The translations under genes and the position numbers were made by a program. Below are positions 1 through 7,038 of a stretch of DNA of 10,039 nucleotides, in pieces. The notes under the pieces were generated by a model. That model was not told the DNA's origin. It did not search any database and saw only the letters and a list, made by a program, of their open reading frames with translations. The stretch's first letter is position 1. Each line of letters opens with the position of its first letter. Source of the DNA: Mucidula mucida (lineage: Eukaryota > Basidiomycota > Agaricomycetes > Agaricales > Physalacriaceae). The stretch lies in assembly GCA_015501055.1 (NCBI GenBank), contig JADNYV010001047.1:1-10039 (forward strand), in the 5' to 3' direction.

Positions 1-2
1 CA

Positions 3-553
3 AGACCCAGCAACCATCCTGCCCATGTCTTGCTCATTCCTAACAAGATCCCTGAACATCCCTTTGGCACTATTACCAACTTTATTACCAACCTCCCAGA
101 ATGTGAAGGTTACAACACCATCCACTGCATTGTTGACCAACTCACAAAGGGTGTGGTTGTATATCTCCATGTTGCAAGACCATTGACGCAGATGGCACAG
201 TAGACATACTGCCGGAAGGCACCTTCTACGGTCTTTGGGACAAGATGATTCTTCTGCAACTACCGACAAGACGACTGGGTCAAGCACCTGCTGTACGTCA
301 AATTCTCCCACAACATCCAGGTTCACTCTGCCACGGGCAAATCCCCCTTTGAAGTCCTTCATAGGTATTAGCCGTGCTTCTTTCCTCCACTAAACCCCAC
401 ATCCAACATTCCCTCCGTTGAGGAACAACTCATCAACCTTCAGCACCTATGCAACAAGGTTCAAGCAAGCCTCACTACAGCGGCAGAAGTGATAAAAAGG
501 AACAACAGAGATGTTGTGGAGAAGGGCATTATGTTCAAGGTTGGAGACAAGGT
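3..553 (+). pseudogene. Ty3/gypsy integrase remnant, interrupted by Ngaro copy 1
   Basis: This is a broken piece of a Ty3/gypsy pol gene covering the integrase core and the start of its C-terminal part. Frame 3 reads FITNLP at 81-98 and IVDQLTK at 129-149, the usual start of the gypsy integrase core. The first catalytic Asp position (78-80) reads Asn. The reading shifts to frame 2 near 179 (KTIDADG), then back to frame 3 at 261 (YRQDDW). It continues with HSATGKSPFEV at 324-356, a hallmark of gypsy integrases. The part that should hold the second catalytic Asp and the Glu is missing, so an internal deletion joins the two blocks near 240-260. An in-frame TAG lies at 369-371. The fragment ends in FKVGDKV, where the Ngaro element begins inside the Val codon. 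Family assignment is strong from these motifs. The protein is dead. Confidence 0.85.
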
Positions 554-911
554 TCGATGTAAACGCGGATTCCGAGGGTAGGGAGCGTTTTCAGAGGCCT
601 CTGCACACTCCACACCCCACCTTACCCCTTTACCCAACTTCCTACTCAAGGGAGTTCAATGAGACAGCTTAAATCAAGTCAAACACTCATTTTACTCTAA
701 AGCTGTATCATGTTCGCTCTCTGCTGCTCCTACTGCAGCCAGCCCACTCTCTGGGCTCTTCCTGGACTTACCCAGCCTGTGTCTGGTGTTGTAGTAACAA
801 CAGAGGCCACTCACAGGGCGCCCTGGGAGGTTTAAGCAAGAGCTCACACACTCTGCCTCTTTGTCTCTTACCATCATCATCTCACAGAGACAAGCAGTTT
901 GTGATTCCTCC

Positions 912-930
912 AGTCCTCTTGCTCAGGACT
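912..930. repeat. Stem-loop 1 in the A repeat (AGTCCT-N7-AGGACT)
   Basis: A perfect 6-bp stem, AGTCCT at 912-917 and AGGACT at 925-930, closes a 7-base loop. It is part of a 21-base motif (914-934) that recurs 151 bp downstream at 1065-1085 with one mismatch. The same pair recurs in A2 and in reverse in copy 2. Its role is unknown; recombinase or gag binding are possibilities only. Confidence 0.6.
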
Positions 931-1063
931 GATGCCATACACCTCTAGAGCACTGTCTGAAGCCGCCTACCCAGCCCAAAACCAGTCCAGACAGGTCCAA
1001 AGTGCCCATTTTGAGGGAATTCGCACTTTTGCTCTCCCAGGCAAGCACCACTCGCTCTACTCG

Positions 1064-1080
1064 GTCCTCCTGCTCAGGAC
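1064..1080. repeat. Stem-loop 2 in the A repeat (GTCCT-N7-AGGAC)
   Basis: This is the second copy of the 21-base motif. A 5-bp stem, GTCCT at 1064-1068 and AGGAC at 1076-1080, has the same 7-base loop length as stem-loop 1. The sixth pair of stem-loop 1 is lost here through one change outside the stem. Confidence 0.55.
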
Positions 1081-1130
1081 TGATGTACTGGCACCCTAGA
1101 ACCCTATTGGAAGTGTCCGCTCCGGCCCCA

Positions 1131-1144
1131 GAGCGCTAGCGCTC
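1131..1144. repeat. Perfect 14-bp palindrome GAGCGCTAGCGCTC
   Basis: This self-complementary site occurs once in each A repeat: here, at 6747-6760 and at 7501-7514. All three copies are intact. A dimeric protein site or a recombination site is possible; the sequence alone does not say which. Confidence 0.6.
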
Positions 1145-1314
1145 CCGCTGCTCTCCCTGCTTCCAGTATGTGCCAATGTCTCACATCCAGCTCTTCAGAG
1201 CTGATGCCCATTTTGTGCCCAGATACCCATTCCTTTCCAAAGGACTCCTTCTCAAGGACATTCTGTGGGCTATCTGGTCACAGGTGCGCTCTCTGCACCC
1301 TCTCACTCCCCTCC

Positions 1315-1346
1315 AGCTAACCTGTGTTATCTGGTCACAGTTAGCT
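1315..1346. repeat. Bulged hairpin near the inner end of A1
   Basis: AGCTAA (1315-1320) pairs with TTAGCT (1341-1346) and CTGTG (1322-1326) pairs with CACAG (1336-1340), with C1321 bulged and a 9-base loop. It lies 16 bp before the end of A1. The loop and right arm contain the second copy of TATCTGGTCACAG. The structure is kept in A2 and in copy 2. Confidence 0.5.
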
Positions 1347-1362
1347 CCGCATTTTTGCGTCC

Positions 1363-1841
1363 TTTCCCTGTGGCTACACCACACATCCCTCTCCAAGCGG
1401 CTCACCACCGCTTATCGAGCTCAATACTCCGCTCAGCGTGCTATACCTCCCTGGACTCGGTATCCTCCTTGACTTCCTTGTCATTGTCGATCAGTGGTAC
1501 AGCTCAACCTGTGCTTGCGACCACGTTCAACACCCGGTTGTACAGCGTGTGCCTGACTCCTACCAAGGAGTGTAAATCAGGGCGCTGATTGATAGACGAG
1601 TTCGCTCTCTGAGTGCGCCGTAACATGTTCGCTCTCTGAGTGTTCGATAGGCTTGGTTAAGGATCGGTCGGTACCCAGCTCAGGCGCCCTCTATTCGCTT
1701 ACAACCTGGGTGTTCTCTTTGCGAGGGCATTCGCGTTCTGAGTGTTAGACTGGCCAAAAGGCAGCAAGAGGGCGAGAAGCCTGCGCAGACAGCCTTAGGT
1801 GCACATTCTGCTGACAACGTTCCTGAACCAGGAAGCGGATC
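1363..1841 (+). other. Leader between A1 and ORF1, with TTCGCTCTCTGAGTG repeats
   Basis: This 479-bp stretch has no convincing gene. It probably carries the 5' untranslated leader of the element's RNA. TTCGCTCTCTGAGTG occurs exactly at 1601-1615 and 1628-1642 (27 bp apart), and a close variant, TTCGCGTTCTGAGTG, lies at 1730-1744. These could be transcription factor sites or RNA packaging signals, which is inference only. No clear TATA box or intron was found. Confidence 0.5.
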
Positions 1842-3194
1842 ATGTCTGATGTTGACGAGCTCGATGGTATCTCTCGCAATCATTCACCTCCTCGCCCCCA
1901 TTCGCCCTATGATCAGGATCCAGACGAGCGCGAAGCGATTCGCTTGCGCGCTGAGCAGCTTCAGGACCTTGTCAAGCGGTTTGCGGATGGGTCTATCAAA
2001 TCCCCAGGCGAGTTCTTGCAGCTTGCCCGCAAAACCGGCGCGTCTGCTGGCGAAATGGACGACTATATCAAACAAGTCGCCCAAATCATTGAACAGCGCA
2101 AGAAGCCGGACAAGGCTCCCGAGCACGATAGGACTCCTGAGCGCGATGCTACATTCCAACGAGAGCTGGATGAAGAGGCGCGAAGACGTGCCGTTGAAGA
2201 GGCCGCTTGGGCCGCGTTCGCGGCGCAGCTCGATGCTGCTGCTGCTACAGCGCCTGCCGCGCAGCCCGCTTCAGCCGCCGGACCCGTGGCTGGTCCGTTA
2301 TCAGCTTCGTTGCTCTCTAGGCTCCTTGGAGCAGAGTCTACTCCGTCCGGCATCTCTGCTTCAGTCCTCACTGCAGCTCCGCATCTTGCGCAGCTTGCAG
2401 CTCCCTCCAACCTCACTCCTCATATCGAGGAGACTCAGCGCATTCGACGTCTCCTCACTACTGAGAAGGACATCGACGCTATCATCAATGCGTGTCAGAT
2501 GCAGTCACTCCATGATCCATTTGCGCGCTCCTTCTGGCGCTCCATTGTGCTGGAGCAGTATGTGGAGTTTGAGAAGCTCTTTGCCTCCATTCACTCTGGC
2601 ACAAATCAGCAGGAGGACACCAAGGACTTTGCCGGTGGCTACGTCATCATGCGCAAGGACCAGTCCACTGCTCGCCGCACCCTCACCCAAGAGTCCGAGT
2701 GGACACGCGTCTTCGATGTGTATGCCACCGGTGTTGGGCTCATCTACTCTCACCGCAAGGACGAACTCCGGGGTTACCGCGCGCTCATTATTGAGCTGTT
2801 TCGCGCTACACCCTCGAATCCAGTGTTCCCTATTTGCTGTGATAAGGAGACTCGCATTCGCTATGCTAACTCTCCTTTCCATCTCGATGATCGCACTGCG
2901 CTCCAGCTTCCTCTTCTCTCTGAGATGTTGCGCACCTCTGAGGGAGCAAATCCTCGCAAGCGGTCCTCTGACTCTGGCAGCTCACAGTCTGCGACGCATT
3001 GTCGCATTGTTTGCCAGAATTGGAATCTGGGTAAATGCTCATCTCCGTGCTCCGCAGGCCGTCTTCATGGTTCTTGCAGTGAGTGCGGAGGAAAGCACAC
3101 AGCCAAGAGCCAACCAGCCTGCCTCATCCTCCTCGAAGCCAAACGAGCAGTCGCTCGTTCAGGAGCGAGTTCAGGCGGCGCTGATGAAGCCTAA
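1842..3194 (+). CDS. ORF1, gag-like protein with C-terminal Cys/His zinc-binding motif
   Basis: This 450-residue protein fills the first ORF position of Ngaro elements, where a gag-like RNA-binding protein is expected. The N-terminus is acidic and charged (1-120), with a likely helix at 105-135 (DEEARRRAVEEAA), followed by an Ala/Pro-rich linker at about 130-190. A folded middle region runs from about 195 to 360 and includes WTRVFDVYATGV and YSHRKDELRGYRALI (287-316), similar in style to the conserved core of fungal Ngaro and DIRS ORF1 proteins. A basic PRKR patch at 371-374 may direct nuclear entry. The C-terminus has Cys387, 391, 399, 403, 412, 415 and 427 with His409 and His419, including CSECGGKH, a likely RNA-binding zinc module. 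ATG 1842 (ATCATGTCTG) is the first start after the leader. Specific function is inferred from position and motif. Confidence 0.82.
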   Translation: MSDVDELDGISRNHSPPRPHSPYDQDPDEREAIRLRAEQLQDLVKRFADGSIKSPGEFLQLARKTGASAGEMDDYIKQVAQIIEQRKKPDKAPEHDRTPERDATFQRELDEEARRRAVEEAAWAAFAAQLDAAAATAPAAQPASAAGPVAGPLSASLLSRLLGAESTPSGISASVLTAAPHLAQLAAPSNLTPHIEETQRIRRLLTTEKDIDAIINACQMQSLHDPFARSFWRSIVLEQYVEFEKLFASIHSGTNQQEDTKDFAGGYVIMRKDQSTARRTLTQESEWTRVFDVYATGVGLIYSHRKDELRGYRALIIELFRATPSNPVFPICCDKETRIRYANSPFHLDDRTALQLPLLSEMLRTSEGANPRKRSSDSGSSQSATHCRIVCQNWNLGKCSSPCSAGRLHGSCSECGGKHTAKSQPACLILLEAKRAVARSGASSGGADEA

Positions 3195-3242
3195 GTCGTT
3201 GAAGCGTGAATCAGACGCTGTACCACCACCACCACGCTTTAA
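3184..3242 (+). other. Possible true start of ORF2 in frame 1 (ATG 3184), before a frame break
   Basis: The ATG at 3184 overlaps the last 11 bases of ORF1 and opens frame 1 (MKPKSLKRESDAVPPPPRF). This is a plausible N-terminus for the RT protein. The RT frame (frame 3) only becomes open at 3243, after a TAA at 3240-3242. A one-base shift between 3243 and 3387 would join the two. No canonical slippery heptamer or fungal intron signals are obvious. A lost base, natural or from assembly, is the simplest explanation. Confidence 0.4.
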
Positions 3243-5021
3243 GCCGGTTATGTATTTACTACCAATGTACTATCACAATCTAAAACGCCTTCAAGCATCT
3301 CTTCCACTTACACTGCTCCTCCGCTTCCTTTACCTCCTCAGCAAATTCTCAACAACTCCTCCATCCAGCAGTCTCTTGCTGCAGTAGCTGACTACATCAA
3401 GGTCAGCACACCTATCGACATTGACCGCTTTGAGCGGCTTCTTGCCAAACATCCCAATCAGCCCTTTGTGAGCTCTATCATCCGCTCACTCCGTGAAGGG
3501 TTCTGGCCTTTACACGATGGTCAGTGGGAAGCGCACCTCAGAGACAAGATTAGAGATAACTACTCTACTGAGGAGTGCGATCTTGTTGAGCTGCGCAAAC
3601 AGCGAGATCAAGAAGTTGCTGCTGGCCGCTGGTCCCCTGCGCTTCCAGAAGGCTTTAAGCTCTTGCCTGGAATGCGCCTGTCACCCATGTTTGTGGTCTG
3701 GCAGAAGGGTAAACCACGCGTTGTCATGGACCATACAGGCAACGGTCTCAATAACGGCATTGCCAGAGCCGATGCCAAAGTCAAGTACGACGATATGCAC
3801 TCCTTTGGGCAGGTACTGCATGACGTCCTAAAAGCTCATCCTCACGAGGAGATCCTGCTTTTCAAGAGCGACATCTCTAAAGCGTTCCTCAATCTCCCCG
3901 TTCATCCCATTTGGCAGCTACAACAAGTTGTCATTGTCGACGGCCGCTATCACATTGTGCGCCGTCTCATCTTTGGCAGTCGTGCATCACCATACTGCTG
4001 GTGTTCGTTCTCTGGCCTGGTTAACTGGGTTGCTTGGGAGCTAGATATACCAGATCTGCACGACTACATGGATGACTACTATGGCTGGGACACCAATCAC
4101 AATCTGGTGCTCTTTCATGGACAGCGACGTCCCCGACGTCAAGTCCAGCTTCTCCTTCTGTGGGACTCTTTGGGCATCCCATATGAAGATAAGAAGCAGG
4201 AACACGGTCCTCAGCTAAAAATCATTGGTTTCTGGTTAGACACTGTTCACGGGTCTATCTCTCTCTCACCAGACTCCATTGCGGACATGATCACCACCAT
4301 TCAGTCGTTCTTGTCCCAGCAAAAGCCTGTACTCAAGGAGTGGCAGTCCTTGGGTGGGTATCTCAACTGGGCTCTTAATGTGCTGCCTTGGGCACGGCCA
4401 GCACTTACAGAGCTCTACCGCAAGATGAGCGGTAAAACACTGCAGTACAAAGGCATTCCATTGAACGTTGAGGTTAGAGCAGATCTCACTTGGTTTGTCA
4501 ATGCATTACAACACTGCATCGGAGTGCGCTTTGTGAATGCGCAGGCGTGGGATGACTCTGAGGCTGATATGGTCTATTGGACAGATGCGAGTAATCTGGG
4601 CCTCGCTTTCGTCTATGCTGGGAATGGCTTTAGCTATCAACTCCGAACCATCACCGGAGTTGACACCTTCTTTAGGGAGCTTGTAGCTATTCTTTGCGCT
4701 GTTCATGATGCTGCCTCTCATCCCTCTCCGCCTCGCAGGCTGTTAATCCATTCTGACAGTCTGGACTCCGTCTCAGTGTTTAACACTTTGGCTGCTTCAC
4801 AGTCAAGTCACAATGCTGTTCTGCTTGCCATTGCTGATATTGTCCTGCGCACCGGCATTGATGTTCGTGTGCGGCACATCCGCGGGGTTGACAACGTGAT
4901 GGCAGACATGTTGTCCCGCTTACTGTTCTCTGACTTTCAGAAACAGTTCCCCTCCTACCGCGTCCGCACTATGGAGCCACCTCGTGAGCTCCTACCGGCG
5001 CAATGGAGAGAGTGCTTTTAG
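3243..5021 (+). CDS. ORF2, reverse transcriptase and RNase H
   Basis: This copies the element's RNA into DNA and removes the RNA strand. The frame is open for 592 codons. An S/T/P/Q-rich start leads to a block reading FERLLAKHPNQPFV just before 3468, which resembles conserved N-termini of DIRS-group RTs. The RT palm shows FVVWQKGKPRVVMDHT, motif A SDISKAFLNLPVHP (Asp codon 3870), motif B FGSRASPY (from 3972) and motif C YMDD (4065-4076). RNase H shows WTDAS (Asp 4584), FRELVAI (Glu 4677), HSDS (Asp 4755) and NVMADMLSR (Asp 4905), so all four catalytic acids are present. No methyltransferase follows, as in Ngaro. No ATG precedes the RT core in this frame: GTG 3468 is unlikely in a eukaryote, and the first ATG falls inside the RT. 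The start is therefore unresolved. It overlaps the recombinase gene by 19 bp. Confidence 0.9.
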   Translation, partial: AGYVFTTNVLSQSKTPSSISSTYTAPPLPLPPQQILNNSSIQQSLAAVADYIKVSTPIDIDRFERLLAKHPNQPFVSSIIRSLREGFWPLHDGQWEAHLRDKIRDNYSTEECDLVELRKQRDQEVAAGRWSPALPEGFKLLPGMRLSPMFVVWQKGKPRVVMDHTGNGLNNGIARADAKVKYDDMHSFGQVLHDVLKAHPHEEILLFKSDISKAFLNLPVHPIWQLQQVVIVDGRYHIVRRLIFGSRASPYCWCSFSGLVNWVAWELDIPDLHDYMDDYYGWDTNHNLVLFHGQRRPRRQVQLLLLWDSLGIPYEDKKQEHGPQLKIIGFWLDTVHGSISLSPDSIADMITTIQSFLSQQKPVLKEWQSLGGYLNWALNVLPWARPALTELYRKMSGKTLQYKGIPLNVEVRADLTWFVNALQHCIGVRFVNAQAWDDSEADMVYWTDASNLGLAFVYAGNGFSYQLRTITGVDTFFRELVAILCAVHDAASHPSPPRRLLIHSDSLDSVSVFNTLAASQSSHNAVLLAIADIVLRTGIDVRVRHIRGVDNVMADMLSRLLFSDFQKQFPSYRVRTMEPPRELLPAQWRECF

Positions 5022-6007
5022 AGGCATTGGGCGAGGGCGGACAGCCTCGTCACCCTCGCCCACCTATGGACTTGCAGAAACTAGATGAACTCGTCTTGTA
5101 TCTGCAGGCCCACGCTATCGAGACCTCTACGCGTATCAACTACTCTACTGGGGCTAGAGATTACGCCCGCTTCTGTAAAGCACACAATCTGTCTCTGGAT
5201 CCTACTCCGGAGACTCTAGCACGTTACATTGCATACACGTCCCAATTCATTGGCTCTGCTCCTAAATACTTAACCGGGGCGAAGCACTTCCTCAATGACC
5301 TTTATCCTCACTTTGGTGACGCTCGTGCTTCAGCGCTTGTTCAAGCCGCTATCCGTGGGTCAAAGAAGGTTCGGGCAGATCCTATAGCTAGGAAGCCCCC
5401 TCTTCGACTTCATCACCTTCAGCTCTTTGTGGACGTCGCAAACCAGACCCACAAGTATGATGACTTTCTCTTTGCTACAATCATGTCATGCGGCTTCTAT
5501 GCTGTTCACCGGATGGGAGAGCTGGTGCAGCCTAATCAGAAGAAGCTACGTGATTGGAAGAAGATCATCAAGCGTGCCAGCCTCACATTTGAGACTGGGT
5601 ATGCAGGCTATCGCTTGCCTTACCATAAGAGCGATCCCTTCTATCAGGGCACTGACATACTGTTTACCTCTCAGACTGTGGCTGATCCTATCACCCTTCT
5701 GAAGCAGTATGTCCACCGCAGAGACAAGCTGCATGGTGCTCGAGCGGCTCTCTTCATACGTGAAGATGGCATTGTACCAACTAGATCCTGGTTTGAGTCC
5801 AAGTTCTTTGCGCTGGTGAGCAAAGACTTTGGTGGTCACTCGGTTCGTTCTGGGGGTATAACACACTATGCATCCCTTGGACTCTCTGAGACCATACTCC
5901 AAGCCCTAGGCCGTTGGTCATCCTCTGCGTGGAAGATCTATATACGTGACCATCCTGCAGTACGTGCCGCTCAGCAGCTAGCAGTTGAAAATAAAACCTC
6001 TACTTAA
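5003..6007 (+). CDS. ORF3, tyrosine recombinase (Ngaro integrase)
   Basis: This 334-residue recombinase is expected to insert the circular DNA form into the genome, in place of the DDE integrase of LTR elements. The N-terminal part (about 25-125) looks like a core-binding domain (YLQAHAIETSTRINY). The catalytic residues are in order: Arg170 in AVHRMGEL, Lys209 in LPYHKSDPF, His279 and Arg282 in GGHSVRSGG, Trp305 in ALGRWSSSAW (Trp often replaces the second His), and the nucleophile Tyr313 in KIYIRDHP. The set is complete and the length is normal, so the enzyme could be active. ATG 5003 overlaps the end of ORF2 in another frame; ATG 5066 is an alternative start close to the domain. Translation may depend on reinitiation after ORF2. 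An AATAAA lies in the last codons. Confidence 0.92.
   Translation: MERVLLEALGEGGQPRHPRPPMDLQKLDELVLYLQAHAIETSTRINYSTGARDYARFCKAHNLSLDPTPETLARYIAYTSQFIGSAPKYLTGAKHFLNDLYPHFGDARASALVQAAIRGSKKVRADPIARKPPLRLHHLQLFVDVANQTHKYDDFLFATIMSCGFYAVHRMGELVQPNQKKLRDWKKIIKRASLTFETGYAGYRLPYHKSDPFYQGTDILFTSQTVADPITLLKQYVHRRDKLHGARAALFIREDGIVPTRSWFESKFFALVSKDFGGHSVRSGGITHYASLGLSETILQALGRWSSSAWKIYIRDHPAVRAAQQLAVENKTST
5990..5995 (+). promoter_or_regulatory. AATAAA, possible polyadenylation signal
   Basis: The hexamer sits in the final codons of ORF3. If used, it would end an mRNA before B1. The full-length RNA needed for replication would have to read past it to B2. It may be chance. Confidence 0.25.
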
Positions 6008-6089
6008 AAACCTCCCTCATCTCGCGTTTCGTAAACATCCTTTTGCACCTCCATCCACCCCTCCACTACACACACACACATAGCATAGT
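6008..6089 (+). other. Short gap between ORF3 and B1 with a CA microsatellite
   Basis: This 82-bp noncoding stretch carries an (AC)n run at 6068-6080. The mirrored stretch in copy 2 (8172-8252) keeps the run as GT and lacks one C in the CCATCCACCCC tract. Confidence 0.6.
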
Positions 6090-6170
6090 AGGCACTTTAC
6101 GATACGCTGAATTGATGGGGCCCTCGGGGTCCAGTTTGGACCTAACCTTGTGTGATCTAACAAGCATAGG
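6090..6170 (+). repeat. B1, internal copy of the right split repeat (81 bp)
   Basis: This matches B2 at 7039-7119 with no difference that I can see, and is mirrored at 8091-8171 and 7142-7222. It starts AGGCACTTTACG and ends CAAGCATAGG. It contains a perfect dyad GGTCCA-GTT-TGGACC (6128-6142) and GGGCCC (6118-6123). It touches A2 directly, so 6170/6171 should equal the joint of the circular intermediate. Confidence 0.93.
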
Positions 6171-6978
6171 TCGATGTAAACGCGGATTCCGAGGGTAGGG
6201 AGCGTTTTCAGAGGCCTCTGCACACTCCACACCCCTCCTTACCCCTTTACCCAACTTCCTACTCAAGGGAGTTCAATGAGACAGCTTAAATCAAGTCAAA
6301 CACTCATTTCACTCAAAGCTGGATCATGTTCGCTCTCTGCTGCTCCTACTGCAGCCAGCCCACTCTCTGGGCTCTTCCTGGACTTACCCAGCCTGTGTCT
6401 GGTGTTGTAGTAACAACAGAGGCCACTCACAGGGCGCCCTGGGAGGTTTAAGCAAGAGCTCACACACTCTGCCTCTTTGTCTCTTACCATCATCATCTCA
6501 CAGAGACAAGCAGTTTGTGATTCCTCCAGTCCTCTTGCTCAGGACTGATGCCATACACCTCTAGAGCACTGTCTGAAGCCGCCTACCCAGCCCAAAACCA
6601 GTCCAGACAGGTCCAAAGTGCCCATTTTGAGGGAATTCGCACTTTTGCTCTCCCAGGCAAGCACCACTCGCTCTACTCGGTCCTCCTGCTCAGGACTGAT
6701 GTACTGGCACCCTAGAACCCTATTGGAAGTGTCCGCTCCGGCCCCAGAGCGCTAGCGCTCCCGCTGCTCTCCCTGCTTCCAGTATGTGCCAATGTCTCAC
6801 ATCCAGCTCTTCAGAGCTGATGCCCATTTTGTGCCCAGATACCCATTCCTTTCCAAAGGACTCCTTCTCAAGGACATTCTGTGGGCTATCTGGTCACAGG
6901 TGCGCTCTCTGCACCCTCTCACTCCCCTCCAGCTAACCTGTGTTATCTGGTCACAGTTAGCTCCGCATTTTTGCGTCC
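6171..6978 (+). repeat. A2, internal copy of the left split repeat (808 bp)
   Basis: This is the same as A1 except for about three substitutions and one missing base, clustered near 6234 and 6308-6323. All the palindromes and hairpins described in A1 are kept. The small ORF at 6786-7019 is a by-product of the repeat. Confidence 0.93.
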
Positions 6979-7038
6979 CCTCCCACCTCTCCCTCAGTAG
7001 ATACATCTTCATGTATTAAGTATGTACACTTCATGTAC
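6979..7038 (+). repeat. 60-bp A2-B2 link with two small hairpins
   Basis: This segment is absent after A1 and before B1, so it belongs to neither repeat. Two perfect hairpins lie in tandem: ATACAT-CTTC-ATGTAT (7001-7016) and GTACA-CTTCA-TGTAC (7024-7038). The second ends at the first base before B2. The mirrored segment in copy 2 (7223-7282) is identical over all 60 bases. A recombinase-binding or priming role is possible but unproven. Confidence 0.7.

Larger units (their letters stand above)
554..1362 (+). repeat. A1, left split direct repeat of copy 1 (809 bp)
   Basis: This is repeated at 6171-6978 in the same direction and at 7283-8090 in reverse. It starts TCGATGTAAACGCGG and ends GCATTTTTGCGTCC; the two plus-strand copies diverge just outside both ends. 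Inside lie two stem-loops (912-930 and 1064-1080), a 14-bp palindrome (1131-1144), a repeated TATCTGGTCACAG (1271-1283 and 1328-1340) and a hairpin (1315-1346). It probably holds the transcription start region, but I see no clear TATA box. Short ORFs inside it carry no recognisable protein. Confidence 0.92.

Noticed and set aside
1170..1588. Two overlapping ORFs across the end of A1 (100 and 107 codons), and their relatives at 6786-7019 and 7242-7475
   Set aside because: They carry no recognisable domain and end differently in each copy of the repeat; they are repeat by-products.
1849..3387. 512-codon open frame in frame 1 overlapping all of ORF1
   Set aside because: Its composition is Leu/Ser/Arg-rich without motifs, as expected for a shadow of a biased gene. 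Only its last part, from ATG 3184, could be real as the ORF2 start.
3468..3470. GTG as the start of the RT protein
   Set aside because: The frame is open well upstream with conserved-looking sequence, and GTG starts are unlikely in a fungal nuclear gene.
6068..6080. CA run as a telomere-like or regulatory repeat
   Set aside because: It is a simple microsatellite inside the element and is copied in both copies.
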